From NCBI RefSeq assembly GCF_000708715.2, contig NZ_JENB01000015.1:62001-126000 (forward strand): a stretch of DNA of 64,000 bases, read 5' to 3'. Below, piece after piece: positions 53,031-62,945 of the stretch (positions within the stretch are counted from its first letter, which is position 1; each line of letters opens with the position of its first letter). The position numbers were made by a program, and so were the translations under genes. The notes below the pieces were generated by a model. The model was given only the letters and a program-made list of their open reading frames with translations. It was not told the origin of the DNA and did no database searches. Source of the stretch: Pseudomonas putida W15Oct28 (lineage in GTDB: Bacteria; Pseudomonadota; Gammaproteobacteria; Pseudomonadales; Pseudomonadaceae).

Positions 53031-54386
53031 ATGGCCTACGATTTTGATCTGTTCGTGATTGGTGCCGGGTCCGGCGGTGTGCGCGCAGCGCGCTTTGCCG
53101 CGGGCTTTGGCGCAAAAGTGGCAGTGGCCGAAAGCCGCTACCTGGGGGGTACCTGCGTCAACGTCGGCTGCGTGCCGAAAAAACTGCTGGTGTACGGCGC
53201 GCATGTCGCTGACGAACTGGAGCAGGCCGCAGGTTTCGGCTGGACCCTCGAAGAAGGGCATTTCGACTGGGGCACCCTGATTGCCAACAAGAACCGCGAG
53301 ATCGAGCGCCTCAACGGCATCTACCGCAACCTGCTGGTCAACAGCGGCGTGACCCTGCTGCAGGGCCACGCGCGCATGACCGGCGCCAATGAAGTGGAAG
53401 TGGAAGGCCAGCGCTACACCGCCGAGCACATCCTCATTGCGACCGGTGGCTGGCCGCAGATCCCGGACATCCCGGGCAAGGAACTGGCCATTACCTCCAA
53501 CGAAGCCTTCTACCTCAAGGACCTGCCACGCCGGGTGCTGGTCGTGGGCGGTGGTTACATCGCCGTCGAGTTCGCTGGCATCTTCCAGGGCCTGGGGGCC
53601 GACACCACGCTGCTGTACCGTGGCGACTTGTTCCTGCGCGGCTTCGATGGCTCGGTGCGCACACACCTGAAGGAAGAACTGGAAAAGCGCGGCCTCGACC
53701 TGCAGTTCAATGCCGACATCCAGCGTATCGACAAGCTTGAAGACGGCAGCCTCAAGGCCACCCTCAAGGACGGCCGCGAGCTGGTTGCAGACTGTGTGTT
53801 CTACGCCACAGGGCGGCGCCCGATGCTGGACAACCTGGGCCTGGAAAACACCGGCGTCGAGCTGGATGCGCGTGGCTACATTCGTGTTGACGAGCAGTAC
53901 CAGACCACCGCGCCGTCGATCCTGGCCATTGGCGATGTGATCGGCCGTGTGCAACTGACCCCGGTGGCCCTGGCCGAAGGCATGGCCGTGGCGCGGCGCC
54001 TGTTCAAGCCCGAGCAGTACCGCCCGGTGGACTACCAGAACATCCCGACGGCGGTGTTCAGCCAGCCGCCTATCGGTACTGTTGGCCTGACCGAGGAGCA
54101 GGCGCTGGAGGCCGGGCACAAGGTGCAGGTGTTCGAAAGCCGCTTCCGCGCCATGAAGCTGACCTTGACCGACATTCAGGAAAAGACCCTGATGAAGCTG
54201 GTGGTCGATGCCGAGACCGACAAGGTGCTGGGTTGCCACATGGTTGGCCCTGACGCCGGCGAGATCATCCAGGGCCTGGGCGTTGCCCTGAAGGCCGGGG
54301 CGACCAAGCAGCAGTTCGACGAAACCATCGGCGTGCACCCGACGGCGGCCGAAGAGTTCGTGACCATGCGCACCGTCACCCGCTGA
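53031..54386 (+). CDS. gor: Glutathione reductase
   Basis: A 451-residue FAD/NADPH disulfide reductase. FAD motif [21 protein letters not shown]; redox disulfide C42-VNVG-C47 in [18 protein letters not shown] motif [15 protein letters not shown] with Arg in [14 protein letters not shown]-terminal active-site [11 protein letters not shown]. It keeps glutathione reduced for peroxide and electrophile defence. The length matches bacterial Gor. The 3' end is followed by a REP-like doublet and then ahpC. Confidence 0.95.
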   Translation: MAYDFDLFVIGAGSGGVRAARFAAGFGAKVAVAESRYLGGTCVNVGCVPKKLLVYGAHVADELEQAAGFGWTLEEGHFDWGTLIANKNREIERLNGIYRNLLVNSGVTLLQGHARMTGANEVEVEGQRYTAEHILIATGGWPQIPDIPGKELAITSNEAFYLKDLPRRVLVVGGGYIAVEFAGIFQGLGADTTLLYRGDLFLRGFDGSVRTHLKEELEKRGLDLQFNADIQRIDKLEDGSLKATLKDGRELVADCVFYATGRRPMLDNLGLENTGVELDARGYIRVDEQYQTTAPSILAIGDVIGRVQLTPVALAEGMAVARRLFKPEQYRPVDYQNIPTAVFSQPPIGTVGLTEEQALEAGHKVQVFESRFRAMKLTLTDIQEKTLMKLVVDAETDKVLGCHMVGPDAGEIIQGLGVALKAGATKQQFDETIGVHPTAAEEFVTMRTVTR

Positions 54387-54393
54387 AAGCGCT

Positions 54394-54511
54394 TGTGGGA
54401 GCGGCCTTGCGTCGCGAAAGGGCCGCATAGCGGCCCCGGCAATCTATGCATCACCGCTGAGATCCTGGGGCCGCTTCGCAGCCCTTTCGCGACGCAAGGC
54501 CGCTCCCACAA
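54394..54511. repeat. REP-like doublet, GGAGCGGCCTTGCGTCGCG type
   Basis: Inverted copies of TGGGAGCGGCCTTGCGTCGC, each with a GGCCGC-type hairpin, occupy the gor-ahpC gap. The remaining 185 bases up to ahpC hold the ahpC promoter region, in which I could not fit a full OxyR site. Confidence 0.85.
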
Positions 54512-54696
54512 AAGGCAGCTCCTCTTACAGCCACACAGTTCGCAATCCTTTGCTCAGCTTAATCCCTTCTATTAATTAACTCCGGTTATAGCCAAAACCA
54601 ATCACGAGCATGAGCTTTACCAATGAGCCTTCAGCGGGATGATTAGTTAGGATTCTATCCATCAACTGATTCCAACCCCATGAAGGAGCGTCTCTC

Positions 54697-55260
54697 ATGC
54701 CAATCATCAACAGCCAAGTCAAACCGTTCAACGCCACCGCCTACCACAAGGGCGAGTTCGTCCAGGTCAGCGAAGCCGACCTGAAAGGCAAGTGGTCTGT
54801 CGTGTTCTTCTACCCGGCTGACTTCACCTTCGTCTGCCCGACCGAGCTGGGTGACCTTGCCGATAACTACGCCGAGTTCCAGAAACTGGGTGTGGAAATC
54901 TACGGCGTGTCCACCGACACCCACTTCACCCACAAAGCCTGGCACGACACCTCGGACACCATCGGCAAGATCCAATACCCGCTGATCGGTGATCCGACCC
55001 ACGTCATTTCGCGCAACTTCGACGTGCTGATCGAAGAAGCCGGCCTGGCCGATCGCGGTACCTTCGTGATCAACCCAGAAGGCCAGATCAAGATCGTCGA
55101 ACTGAACGACGGTGGTGTAGGCCGCGATGCTGCCGAACTGCTGCGCAAGGTGAAGGCTGCCCAGTACGTGGCTGCTCACCCAGGCGAAGTGTGCCCGGCC
55201 AAGTGGAAAGAAGGCGAAGCCACTCTGGCGCCATCGCTGGACCTGGTTGGCAAGATCTAA
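54697..55260 (+). CDS. ahpC: Alkyl hydroperoxide reductase subunit C (peroxiredoxin)
   Basis: A 187-residue 2-Cys peroxiredoxin. The peroxidatic Cys47 is in [12 protein letters not shown], and the resolving cysteine in [10 protein letters not shown] near residue 166. It reduces H2O2, organic peroxides and peroxynitrite, and is recycled by AhpF. GAAGGAG precedes the start. Its promoter is usually OxyR-controlled. Confidence 0.96.
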   Translation: MPIINSQVKPFNATAYHKGEFVQVSEADLKGKWSVVFFYPADFTFVCPTELGDLADNYAEFQKLGVEIYGVSTDTHFTHKAWHDTSDTIGKIQYPLIGDPTHVISRNFDVLIEEAGLADRGTFVINPEGQIKIVELNDGGVGRDAAELLRKVKAAQYVAAHPGEVCPAKWKEGEATLAPSLDLVGKI

Positions 55261-55322
55261 GACTGTGAGCCAGTCGCGGGCGGTACTCAGCCGCCAAAGC
55301 TGAAGTTGTTACCGCCCCGTCA

Positions 55323-55353
55323 AACGCCCGGGCGACATCGCCTGGGCGTTTTT
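55323..55353 (+). terminator. Terminator between ahpC and ahpF
   Basis: AACGCCCGGGCG pairs with CGCCTGGGCGTT around four bases and is followed by T5. It should limit readthrough from the highly expressed ahpC into ahpF. Confidence 0.9.
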
Positions 55354-55385
55354 GTATCCGAGTTTTGAAAAAAGGAATCGCCCGT

Positions 55386-56948
55386 ATGTTGGACGCCACG
55401 CTTAAATCGCAACTGAAAACCTACCTGGAGCGGGTCACCCAGCCGATCGAGATCGTAGCCTCCCTCGACGACGGCGCGAAGTCCCGCGAATTGCACGACC
55501 TGCTGGCGGAAATTGCCGGTTTGTCGAACCTCATTACCTTCAGCGCGGACGGTACCGATGCCCGTCGCCCGTCGTTCTCGCTGAACCGCCCGGGTAGCGA
55601 CATCAGCCTGCGCTTCGCCGGCATCCCCATGGGCCACGAATTCACCTCGCTGGTGTTGGCGCTGCTGCAAGTCGGCGGCCACCCGTCCAAGGCCAGTGCC
55701 GAAGTGATCGAGCAAATCCAGGCGCTGGAAGGCGAGTTCACCTTCGAAACCTACTTCTCGCTGTCGTGCCAGAACTGCCCGGACGTGGTCCAGGCGCTGA
55801 ACCTGATGGCGGTGCTCAACCCCAATGTGCGCCATGTGGCCATTGACGGTGCGCTGTTCCAGGACGAAGTGGAATCGCGCAAGATCATGGCGGTGCCAAG
55901 CGTCTACCTGAACGGCGAAGTGTTCGGCCAGGGCCGCATGGGCCTGGAAGAAATCCTCGGCAAGATCGACACCAATGCCGGCGCTCGCCAGGCCGAGAAG
56001 ATCAACGCCAAGGACGCTTTCGATGTACTGGTAGTCGGCGGTGGCCCAGCCGGCGCAGCAGCGGCCATCTACGCCGCACGTAAAGGCATCCGCACCGGTG
56101 TTGCCGCCGAGCGTTTCGGCGGCCAGGTGCTCGATACCCTGGCCATCGAAAACTTCATCTCGGTGCAGGAAACCGAAGGGCCGAAACTGGCCACGGCACT
56201 GGAGGAACACGTCAAGCAATACGACGTGGACATCATGAACCTGCAACGCGGCGAAGCGCTGATTCCGGCCACCGATGGCGGCCTGCATGAAGTACGCCTG
56301 GCCGGCGGTGCGTCGCTCAAGGCCAAGACCGTAATCCTGGCCACCGGTGCCCGCTGGCGCGAAATGAACGTGCCGGGCGAGCAGGAATACCGCGGCCGCG
56401 GAGTGGCCTACTGCCCGCACTGTGACGGCCCGCTGTTCAAGGGCAAACGCGTGGCGGTGATCGGCGGCGGCAACTCGGGCGTGGAAGCGGCCATCGACTT
56501 GGCCGGTATCGTCGCCCAGGTGACGCTGATCGAATTCGACAGCCAGCTGCGTGCCGATGCAGTGTTGCAACGCAAGCTGCACAGCCTGCCGAACGTTAAA
56601 GTGATCACCAGCGCGCTGACCACCGAAGTGCTGGGCAATGGCGAGAAAGTGACCGGCCTGCGTTACAAGGACCGCACCACGGATGAACAACACGACGTGG
56701 CGCTGGAAGGCATCTTCGTGCAGATCGGCCTGCTGCCGAACACTGATTGGCTGAAGGGCACCGTCGAGTTGTCGCCGCGTGGCGAGATCATCGTCGATGC
56801 CAAGGGCCAGACCAGCATCCCGGGTGTGTTTGCCGCCGGTGACGTGACTACCGTGCCGTACAAGCAGATCGTGATTGCGGTGGGTGAGGGGGCCAAGGCT
56901 TCGCTGGCGGCCTTCGACCACTTGATCCGTACTTCGGCGCCGGCGTAA
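55386..56948 (+). CDS. ahpF: Alkyl hydroperoxide reductase subunit F
   Basis: A 520-residue flavoprotein that transfers electrons from NAD(P)H to AhpC. The N-terminal double thioredoxin-like domain carries CQNC in [12 protein letters not shown] (about 128-131), the thioredoxin reductase part has the FAD motif [19 protein letters not shown], the redox CxxC in [13 protein letters not shown] and the NAD motif [23 protein letters not shown] precedes ATG 55386 with nine bases between. Confidence 0.95.
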   Translation: MLDATLKSQLKTYLERVTQPIEIVASLDDGAKSRELHDLLAEIAGLSNLITFSADGTDARRPSFSLNRPGSDISLRFAGIPMGHEFTSLVLALLQVGGHPSKASAEVIEQIQALEGEFTFETYFSLSCQNCPDVVQALNLMAVLNPNVRHVAIDGALFQDEVESRKIMAVPSVYLNGEVFGQGRMGLEEILGKIDTNAGARQAEKINAKDAFDVLVVGGGPAGAAAAIYAARKGIRTGVAAERFGGQVLDTLAIENFISVQETEGPKLATALEEHVKQYDVDIMNLQRGEALIPATDGGLHEVRLAGGASLKAKTVILATGARWREMNVPGEQEYRGRGVAYCPHCDGPLFKGKRVAVIGGGNSGVEAAIDLAGIVAQVTLIEFDSQLRADAVLQRKLHSLPNVKVITSALTTEVLGNGEKVTGLRYKDRTTDEQHDVALEGIFVQIGLLPNTDWLKGTVELSPRGEIIVDAKGQTSIPGVFAAGDVTTVPYKQIVIAVGEGAKASLAAFDHLIRTSAPA

Positions 56949-56955
56949 GCCTGTA

Positions 56956-57054
56956 CCGGCCTCTTCGCGGGCAAGCCCGCTCCCACAAGTACCGCACAAG
57001 TCTTGAGCATTGTGTAGGCCACTGTGGGAGCGGGCTTGCCCGCGAAAGGGCCGG
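56956..57054. repeat. REP-like doublet, CGCGGGCAAGCCCGCTCCCAC type
   Basis: TTCGCGGGCAAGCCCGCTCC and its inverted partner flank about 40 bases after the ahpF stop. Confidence 0.85.
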
Positions 57055-57116
57055 AACTGACAAAGCTGTACTTGAAGGTGACTATGCTTACTGCATACCC
57101 TTCAGGAATCACATCC

Positions 57117-57305
57117 ATGACCCTGATCAGCCGCGAACCCTGGTGGCTAGTCCCCCCCAAGCCCGGGCAGAAAGAGCAGGACCTGCACTGGGGCTACCTG
57201 GAAATCTACGCCGACGGCCGCACCGTGTTCGTCGACCAGCGCCCCAGTGACCGGGAGCTGGCCGAACGCAAGAGCTGCCGCAACTTCCCCGACCGCGAGC
57301 CGTGA
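57117..57305 (+). CDS. Small conserved hypothetical protein, 62 aa
   Basis: The product MTLISREPWWLVPPKPGQKE.. has a WxxxPPKPGQ head and a beta-rich middle (LHWGYLEIYADGRTVFVDQRPSDRELAE). AGGAA precedes ATG 57117; an in-frame ATG at 57084 is less well placed. No family is recognised. It is convergent with yceH, with four bases between. Confidence 0.65.
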   Translation: MTLISREPWWLVPPKPGQKEQDLHWGYLEIYADGRTVFVDQRPSDRELAERKSCRNFPDREP

Positions 57306-57309
57306 CGGC

Positions 57310-57957
57310 TTAGCCTTCCAGCTCGGCCAGGCGCGCCTCCAGCGCCGCAATGCGGGCTTCGAGGGCTTCGATGCGGTCTTCCGAGACACTGCCGCCACTG
57401 CTGCGCGCGCCCCCTTCCTGCTGGCGTGCAGCAAGAATTACCTCGATTTCAGCCGGGTCGCCCAGGGCGTGGGTGTAGCGGTCTTCACGCTGGCCGGCCT
57501 GGCGTGGCAGGTGCACGGCCAGATCGCGCGAAATCAGGCGCTCCAGCTGGTGCTGGATCTGATCGGTGTCGTCGAAGTCGTGCAGGCGGTTGCTGCGGGT
57601 CAGCAGTTCGTTGAGGGTTTGCGGGCCGCGCAGGAACATCAGGCCCATCAGTATCAGCTGGGCTGGCACCAGCTCCAGTGCCTTGTCCACCCGTTGTTCC
57701 CAGCGGTCGGCACGGCTGCCCATCTGCAGGCGGGTCATGTCCTGGCCCTCAAGGGCGCGCAAGGCCTGGCCGACCTGGCCCTGAGTAAGGGTCATCACCG
57801 GCTCGCGACTGGTCTTCTGGTTGCAGGCCAGGACCAGGGCATTAAGGGTCAGCGGGTAGCTTTCCGGGCTGGTGGCCTGCTTTTCGATCAGCGAACCGAG
57901 AATGCGGATCTCAACGCTGTTGAAGCGGCCAACACCGGCGGTTTCGTGTTCTGACAT
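57310..57957 (-). CDS. yceH: YceH family (DUF480) protein
   Basis: A 215-residue protein with two winged-helix units: [45 protein letters not shown], and [32 protein letters not shown]. The C terminus is a coiled coil ([21 protein letters not shown]). The pattern [30 protein letters not shown] defines YceH. The fold suggests nucleic-acid binding, but the cellular role is unsettled. Confidence 0.92.
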   Translation of the reverse strand: MSEHETAGVGRFNSVEIRILGSLIEKQATSPESYPLTLNALVLACNQKTSREPVMTLTQGQVGQALRALEGQDMTRLQMGSRADRWEQRVDKALELVPAQLILMGLMFLRGPQTLNELLTRSNRLHDFDDTDQIQHQLERLISRDLAVHLPRQAGQREDRYTHALGDPAEIEVILAARQQEGGARSSGGSVSEDRIEALEARIAALEARLAELEG

Positions 57958-58025
57958 GGCCCTGTCTCATTACTGGGGAAAGGCCACTAGCCTAGGTAAT
58001 GCGCCTGGCTTAAGCAATCACTGGC

Positions 58026-58110
58026 ATCATCGCCGGCAAGCCAGCTCCCACAGGTACAGCGCAAGCCGACAGGTCTGTGCGGTCCTTGTGGGAGCTGGCT
58101 CGCCTGCGAT
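58026..58110. repeat. REP-like doublet, GCAAGCCAGCTCCCAC type
   Basis: GCCGGCAAGCCAGCTCCCAC and an inverted relative (GTGGGAGCTGGCTCGCCTGC) flank about 33 bases between yceH and sstT. This is a sequence variant of the CGCGGGCAAGCCCGC type. Confidence 0.8.
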
Positions 58111-58131
58111 GGGCCGCAAAGCGGCCCCTTG
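58110..58131 (-). terminator. Hairpin after sstT
   Basis: GGGCCGC and GCGGCCC pair around AAA, five to eight bases beyond the minus-strand sstT stop. The T run is weak. Confidence 0.6.
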
Positions 58132-58135
58132 GTCC

Positions 58136-59347
58136 TCAAGCGTTACGCCGCTCTTCGGCCTGGCAAGCCGCCGCAGTGAACAATACATCGGTCGATGAAT
58201 TCAGCGCTGTCTCGGCCGAATCCTGCAACACGCCGATGATGAAGCCCACCGCCACCACCTGCATGGCAATTTCACTGGGGATGCCAAACAGGCTGCACGC
58301 CAGCGGAATCAGCAGCAGCGAGCCCCCGGCCACGCCCGAGGCGCCACAGGCGCACACTGCCGCCACCACGCTGAGCAGCACGGCCGTTGGCAGGTCCACC
58401 GGGATACCCAGGGTATGCACCGCGGCCAGGGTCAGCACAGTAATGGTGATCGCTGCACCGGCCATGTTGATGGTTGCGCCCAGCGGGATCGACACCGAGT
58501 AGGTGTCTTCATGCAGGCCAAGGCGCTCCGACAGGGCCAGGTTGACCGGGATGTTGGCCGCCGAGCTGCGGGTGAAGAACGCGGTAATGCCGCTTTCGCG
58601 CAGGCACAGCAGGGTCAGCGGGTAAGGGTTGCGGCGGATTTTCCAGAACACGATCAGCGGGTTCATCACCAGCGCCACGAACAGCATGCAGCCGATCAGC
58701 ACAGCCAGCAGGTGCAGGTAGCCGAGCAGGGCCTGCAGGCCCGACTGGGCCAGGGTGGAGCTGACCAGGCCAAAGATGCCCAGCGGAGCGAAGCGGATGA
58801 CCACGCGCACGATCAAGGTCACGCCATTGGACAGATCGTCGACCACGGTACGCGTGGTTTCGCCAGCATGGCGCAGGGCCACGCCCAGGCCGATGGCCCA
58901 GGTCAGCACGCCGATGAAGTTGGCGTTGAGCAGGGCGTTGACCGGGTTGTCGACCGCGCTCAGCAGCAGGTTCTGCATCACCTCGGTGATGCCGCCCGGC
59001 GCGCTTAGCGTTGCCTCACCCGTGCTGAGCACCAGATTGGAAGGGAACAGCATGCTGGCAACTACAGCCACCGCCGCCGCGGCGAAGGTGCCCAGCAGGT
59101 ACAGCCAGAGGATCGGCCGAATATGGGTTTCCTGGCCGTGGCGGTGGTTGGCGATCGAGGCCATGACCAGGACAAACACCAGCACGGGCGCCACGGCTTT
59201 CAGGGCGCTGACGAACACCTTGCCAAGAAAGGCCAGGTCGCGGGCGATGGCGGGCGCGAGCAGGGCAAGGGCGATGCCGGCGAGCAGGCCGATGACGATC
59301 TGTGTCACCAGGCTGGTGCGGTTGAGGAGGCGCAGGAGGGGTGTCAT
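58136..59347 (-). CDS. sstT: Serine/threonine:sodium symporter SstT
   Basis: A 403-residue DAACS-family transporter of the glutamate-transporter fold. Features are the re-entrant loop [25 protein letters not shown], the NMAG motif in [18 protein letters not shown] and [20 protein letters not shown]. These match SstT rather than GltP or DctA. It imports serine and threonine with Na+. It has no close operon partner; a REP-like doublet lies upstream of its start. Confidence 0.93.
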   Translation of the reverse strand: MTPLLRLLNRTSLVTQIVIGLLAGIALALLAPAIARDLAFLGKVFVSALKAVAPVLVFVLVMASIANHRHGQETHIRPILWLYLLGTFAAAAVAVVASMLFPSNLVLSTGEATLSAPGGITEVMQNLLLSAVDNPVNALLNANFIGVLTWAIGLGVALRHAGETTRTVVDDLSNGVTLIVRVVIRFAPLGIFGLVSSTLAQSGLQALLGYLHLLAVLIGCMLFVALVMNPLIVFWKIRRNPYPLTLLCLRESGITAFFTRSSAANIPVNLALSERLGLHEDTYSVSIPLGATINMAGAAITITVLTLAAVHTLGIPVDLPTAVLLSVVAAVCACGASGVAGGSLLLIPLACSLFGIPSEIAMQVVAVGFIIGVLQDSAETALNSSTDVLFTAAACQAEERRNA

Positions 59348-59440
59348 GTGCAGCGGTATCTCGGAATCTGGAAAGGGCGGACTTTACCATAGAGGCTTGT
59401 AGGGCATGTCTGGGCTTGTGCGGACAGGCTGATGCAATAC

Positions 59441-59535
59441 TTGTAGGAGCAGCCTTGTGCTGCGAAGAGGCCATTACTGCCACCCCTTTGCTCTAGCCAT
59501 ACCGGCCCTTTCGCAGCACAAGGCTGCTCCTACAG
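59441..59535. repeat. REP-like doublet, TAGGAGCAGCCTTGTGCTGC type
   Basis: Two inverted copies of GTAGGAGCAGCCTTGTGCTG flank about 40 bases between the sstT start and the 3' end of the nhaR-like gene. Confidence 0.85.
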
Positions 59536-59572
59536 GTTCGGTGCATGGCTTGAGCCAATCAGGCTTCGATGG

Positions 59573-60466
59573 CTACCAGTGAAACAACTCCCGTCGCGCC
59601 CCTTCGGTAATCGCCACGATCCCCGGGTGCTTGACCTTGCGTTCCACCGAAATGGCATAGAACGACTCGTGCACCGCCTCGGTCTGGCCGATCAGCGTCA
59701 CGCCATACTGGCGGCACACTTCTTCGGCGATCACGCTGGGGGCGACGAAAATGCCGCTGCCCGACTGGCCGAACGCCTGCATCAGGGCACTGTCATCGAA
59801 TTCGCCCACAATGCGCGGCTGTACCTGTTGCTCACCCAGCCACCGCAACAGGCGGCTGCGCACCACGGTTTCCTGGCCGGGAACCAGCAGCGGAGCATCC
59901 TGCAGGCAGGCCGGGAAGGGGCCCTCCAGGCGCTGTGCCAGGGCCGGCGTGGCGAAGAAGCTCAGCCCGCACTCACCCAGCTTCTGGCTATAGCCTTTGA
60001 TGTCCAGGTTGCCGGGCATGGGGCTGTCGGAAATCACCAGGTCCAGGCGCTGGATGGCCAGGTCTGCCAGTAACCGCTCAAGTTTGTCTTCGCGGCAGTT
60101 GATGCGCAGCACCTCATCCAGCTCCATGGTCGGTGCCAGCAGGCGGTAGACGATGGATTTGGGCACCACGTCGGCCACCCCCACGCGGAACAGGATCTGC
60201 TCCTGCGGGCCTGCGCGCAGCATGGCTTCCAGCTCGCCGCCAATCTGGAACATCTGCTCTGCATACACCAGCGCCTGGCGGCCGGTCTCGGTCAGTTCCA
60301 GCTGCCGGCCGGCGCGCTGGAACAATTCAAGGCCGTAGGTTTGCTCAAACAGGCTAATCTGCCCGCTGATGGTCTGCGGTGTAAGGTTCAGTTGTTCGCT
60401 GGCGCGGGTGATGCTGCCCGTCTTGGCCACGGCCCAGAAGTAATGCAGCTGGCGATAGTTGAGCAC
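59573..60466 (-). CDS. nhaR: NhaR-like LysR-family transcriptional activator
   Basis: A 297-residue LysR protein whose N terminus (LNYRQLHYFWAVAKTGSITRASEQLNLTPQTISGQISLFE) and effector part (VADVVPKSIVYRLLAPTMEL, ESFYAISVERKVKHPGIVAI) match NhaR, which in E. coli activates the Na+/H+ antiporter gene nhaA in response to Na+. No antiporter is adjacent. Translation probably starts at GTG 60466; the ATG reading from 60586 adds 40 residues in the promoter region. Confidence 0.85.
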   Translation of the reverse strand: MLNYRQLHYFWAVAKTGSITRASEQLNLTPQTISGQISLFEQTYGLELFQRAGRQLELTETGRQALVYAEQMFQIGGELEAMLRAGPQEQILFRVGVADVVPKSIVYRLLAPTMELDEVLRINCREDKLERLLADLAIQRLDLVISDSPMPGNLDIKGYSQKLGECGLSFFATPALAQRLEGPFPACLQDAPLLVPGQETVVRSRLLRWLGEQQVQPRIVGEFDDSALMQAFGQSGSGIFVAPSVIAEEVCRQYGVTLIGQTEAVHESFYAISVERKVKHPGIVAITEGARRELFHW

Positions 60467-60597
60467 CGTCGGTCGTCCCGATTCGTAAAAACCGAAGTAT
60501 ACGCCATGAAAATACGAATTTTCCTGAACTATCGGCGTCTCTAGAATGCACCGCATCAGGCGCCATGCGCCGACGGGATATTTCAAGCGAGGACACC

Positions 60598-60837
60598 ATG
60601 CTGCAACTCAAATCCATCGGTACCCCATTGGTGCTGGCGTTGGCCCTGTTCACCCTGGCAGGTTGCGATCAGGCCGAGAAATCTGCCCAGCAGATGCTCG
60701 ACCAGGCCGCACAGTCGGCCAAGCAGGCGATTGACGACACCAACAAGGCCGCCCAGCAGGCCTTGAACGAGGCCATCGGCGGCGAAGGGCAAAAGCCTGA
60801 GGATGCCGACAAGAAAAAAGACACCCAGGAAATCTGA
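60598..60837 (+). CDS. Small helical lipoprotein, 79 aa
   Basis: MLQLKSIGTPLVLALALFTLAGC gives a lipobox at TLAGC. The mature part is a single amphipathic Ala/Gln/Asp-rich helix (QAEKSAQQMLDQAAQSAKQAIDDTNKAAQQALNEAIGG) with a charged tail, likely an envelope-anchored coiled coil. GAGG precedes ATG 60598. The terC-like gene starts 29 bases on, so they may be co-transcribed. Confidence 0.75.
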   Translation: MLQLKSIGTPLVLALALFTLAGCDQAEKSAQQMLDQAAQSAKQAIDDTNKAAQQALNEAIGGEGQKPEDADKKKDTQEI

Positions 60838-60866
60838 CCCTAAACCGCCGCTGCAGGATTTGAACA

Positions 60867-61619
60867 ATGGAATACTTGCTGGAACTCGCCGCTAGCCCTA
60901 CCGCCTGGGTTGCCCTGGCTACATTGGTGGCCATGGAAGTTGTGCTGGGCATCGACAACCTGATCTTCATCTCCATCCTGACCAACAAACTGCCGGTGGA
61001 GTACCGCTCCAAGGCGCGGCGTATCGGTATCAGCATGGCGTTGGTCATGCGCCTGGCCTTGCTCAGCACGGTGGCCTGGATCGTACAGCTGACCGACCCG
61101 GTGTTCGAAGTGTTCGGTAATGCCTTCTCCTGGAAGGATGTGATCCTGATTGCCGGTGGCCTGTTCTTGCTGTGGAAGGCGACCAAGGAGATCCACGAAA
61201 GCGTTGACCCGCACGGTGCCAAGGAAGAAGCCAAGGTCGGTTCGACCATTACCCTGGGCTTTGCTGCGGCAATCTTCCAGATCCTGCTGCTGGACATCGT
61301 CTTCTCGGTGGACAGCATCATCACCGCTGTGGGCATGACCGAGCACTTGCCGATCATGATCATTGCCGTGATCGCCGCAGTCATCGTCATGATGGTGGCC
61401 GCCGACCCGCTGGCCAACTTCATCAATGACAACCCGACGGTGGTCATGCTGGCCCTGGGCTTCCTGATCATGATCGGCATGACGCTGATCGCCGAAGGCT
61501 TTGGCGCTCATGTGCCGAAGGGGTATGTGTATGCGGCCATGGCGTTCTCGACCGTGATCGAGATGCTCAACATCTTTGCTCGCCGGGCGCGATTGAAGCG
61601 TGAGGCCGCTGAAGGGTGA
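60867..61619 (+). CDS. TerC-family integral membrane protein
   Basis: A 250-residue protein with seven spans. TerC signatures are [22 protein letters not shown] (span 1-2, metal-binding Asp), [19 protein letters not shown] (second Asp pair) and [20 protein letters not shown] at the end. Family members export manganese or other divalent metals and assist metalation of exported proteins. No riboswitch-like leader is seen. Confidence 0.88.
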   Translation: MEYLLELAASPTAWVALATLVAMEVVLGIDNLIFISILTNKLPVEYRSKARRIGISMALVMRLALLSTVAWIVQLTDPVFEVFGNAFSWKDVILIAGGLFLLWKATKEIHESVDPHGAKEEAKVGSTITLGFAAAIFQILLLDIVFSVDSIITAVGMTEHLPIMIIAVIAAVIVMMVAADPLANFINDNPTVVMLALGFLIMIGMTLIAEGFGAHVPKGYVYAAMAFSTVIEMLNIFARRARLKREAAEG

Positions 61620-61641
61620 TGTAAAGGCGGGGCGCGCTGCG

Positions 61642-61733
61642 CCCCATTCGCGGGCAAGCCCGCTCCCACAGGTACCTCACTGCGCCTTGGCATTGTGAGG
61701 TACCTGTGGGAGCGGGCTTGCCCGCGAATGGGG
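61642..61733. repeat. Near-ideal REP doublet with perfect 39-base arms
   Basis: Bases 61642-61680 and 61695-61733 are exact reverse complements of each other around a 14-base centre, extending beyond the REP motif (CGCGGGCAAGCCCGCTCCCA) to include GGTACCTCAC. It may act as a terminator for the terC-like gene. Confidence 0.9.
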
Positions 61734-61750
61734 TTCAGGAAATCCTGAGG

Positions 61751-61924
61751 TCAGTGCACCTCGGCATGCCGCCGTGCCTGGCGCACAGGTTGCGGTTTGG
61801 CGGGGGCCTGCGGTGGCAGGTGGTGGGAATGACGCCGCACGATACGCAGCACACCCCACAGCATGGCGGCTGCAACGCTCAGCCACATGCCTACCAGCAT
61901 GAAAATTGCCATGGTCAGGCTCAT
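61751..61924 (-). CDS. Small single-span membrane protein, 57 aa
   Basis: MSLTMAIFMLVGMWLSVAAAMLWGVLRI forms a hydrophobic anchor followed by a basic, proline-rich tail (VRRHSHHLPPQAPAKPQPVRQARRHAEVH). GGAGG precedes ATG 61924 at ideal spacing. The topology would leave the basic tail in the cytoplasm. No family is recognised. Confidence 0.65.
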   Translation of the reverse strand: MSLTMAIFMLVGMWLSVAAAMLWGVLRIVRRHSHHLPPQAPAKPQPVRQARRHAEVH

Positions 61925-62147
61925 CTGTGCCTCCATCTCTACGGCAAGTGCTCGATTGGCCAGCGCTTGCCTTCCAGACACTGCTTTAGTCTAGCCCTTC
62001 GCCTGTGACGTTCCATCGAACAAAGGTCTATTGCTTGGTCCGATTCGCTCCAAGCGGCTGTCGGACTATACCCGCGCCGCTGTCGGACCTATGATCGGTG
62101 GCCAGAGCCGGGCGCTGCCTGCCTGGCGTTGGAACAAGCGAGTGTCC

Positions 62148-62825
62148 ATGCAGCAACATTCCATCAAAGCTGCCCCACGGCGGCTGCTGGTCGCCTGTCT
62201 GATGGCCGCCACCCTGGCCGGCTGTGCCAGCGCACCGCCCGCCAACCTCAAGGGCCTGCCGCAGCGGGTCGAGATCAGCAGCATGCCGTTCTACCGTGGC
62301 AACGCCAACCACAGCGGTGCGATGGCGCTGGCAGCGATGCTGTCGCAACAGGGCGCGCCCATCACCCCGGGCCTGCTGGACAAACCATTGAACCTGCCGC
62401 AGGGCGCCGAAGCGCTGGACACTGGCATCCCTCGTGTGGCGCGGGACTATGGCATGGTGGTGTACCCGTTGGACAAACAACTGGACGCGCTGCTGGCCCA
62501 GGTGGCGGCGGGCAACCCGGTGCTGCTGCGTTACGAGGAGGGTTCGGCCTGGTGGAGTGAGCCACGTTATGCGGTGCTGATCGGCTATGACCGCTACAAG
62601 CAGCGTGTACTGCTGCGCTCGGGCATGCACCGGCGCCAAGTGATGGCGTTCGATGCCTTTGCGTCGGCGTGGGCGAAGCAGGGGAGTTGGGCGGTGCTGG
62701 TGCAGCCACCGCGGCAGTTGCCGGCCCAGGTGGACCGTGAGCGCTGGTTGAAGGCTGCGGATGAACTGGCGCGGGCGGGGCAGGAGATTGCGGCGAAGCA
62801 GGCTGTGAATAGCCTGAACAAATAG
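62148..62825 (+). CDS. Peptidase C39-like lipoprotein lacking the catalytic residues
   Basis: A 225-residue lipoprotein (RRLLVACLMAATLAGCAS, lipobox at LAGC). The mature domain has the C39-like order FYRGNANHSGAMALAAMLSQQGAPITPGLLDKPLNLP, then NPVLLRYEEG and RYAVLIGYD. Active C39 peptidases have DCGxAxL and an H in the last strand; here the cysteine position reads Ser and the histidine position Arg-Tyr. It is therefore probably a non-catalytic peptide-binding protein. ATG 62148 is supported by the signal peptide. Confidence 0.75.
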   Translation: MQQHSIKAAPRRLLVACLMAATLAGCASAPPANLKGLPQRVEISSMPFYRGNANHSGAMALAAMLSQQGAPITPGLLDKPLNLPQGAEALDTGIPRVARDYGMVVYPLDKQLDALLAQVAAGNPVLLRYEEGSAWWSEPRYAVLIGYDRYKQRVLLRSGMHRRQVMAFDAFASAWAKQGSWAVLVQPPRQLPAQVDRERWLKAADELARAGQEIAAKQAVNSLNK

Positions 62826-62834
62826 CGTTGCCTG

Positions 62835-62934
62835 TGCCGGCCTCTTCGCGGGCAAGCCCGCTCCCACAGGGAAAGCACCAAATTTGAAAGTGATGCTGTC
62901 TCTGTGGGAGCGGGTTTACCCGCGAATAGGCCAG
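62835..62934. repeat. REP-like doublet, CGCGGGCAAGCCCGC type
   Basis: TTCGCGGGCAAGCCCGCTCC is followed after about 36 bases by an inverted, slightly diverged copy (GGAGCGGGTTTACCCGCG). It separates two convergent genes. Confidence 0.85.
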
Positions 62935-62945
62935 GCCTGCTTACA

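Noticed and set aside
52998..54428. Long minus-strand frame opposite gor, and similar frames opposite ahpF (55320-56999) and modC (45373-46647)
   Set aside because: All mirror well-identified genes and lack start signals or motifs.
54517..54696. Possible OxyR site before ahpC (TTAG...TCTAT near 54645-54660)
   Set aside because: Spacing is off by one base from the ATAG-N7-CTAT unit, and no second unit at the proper distance was found.
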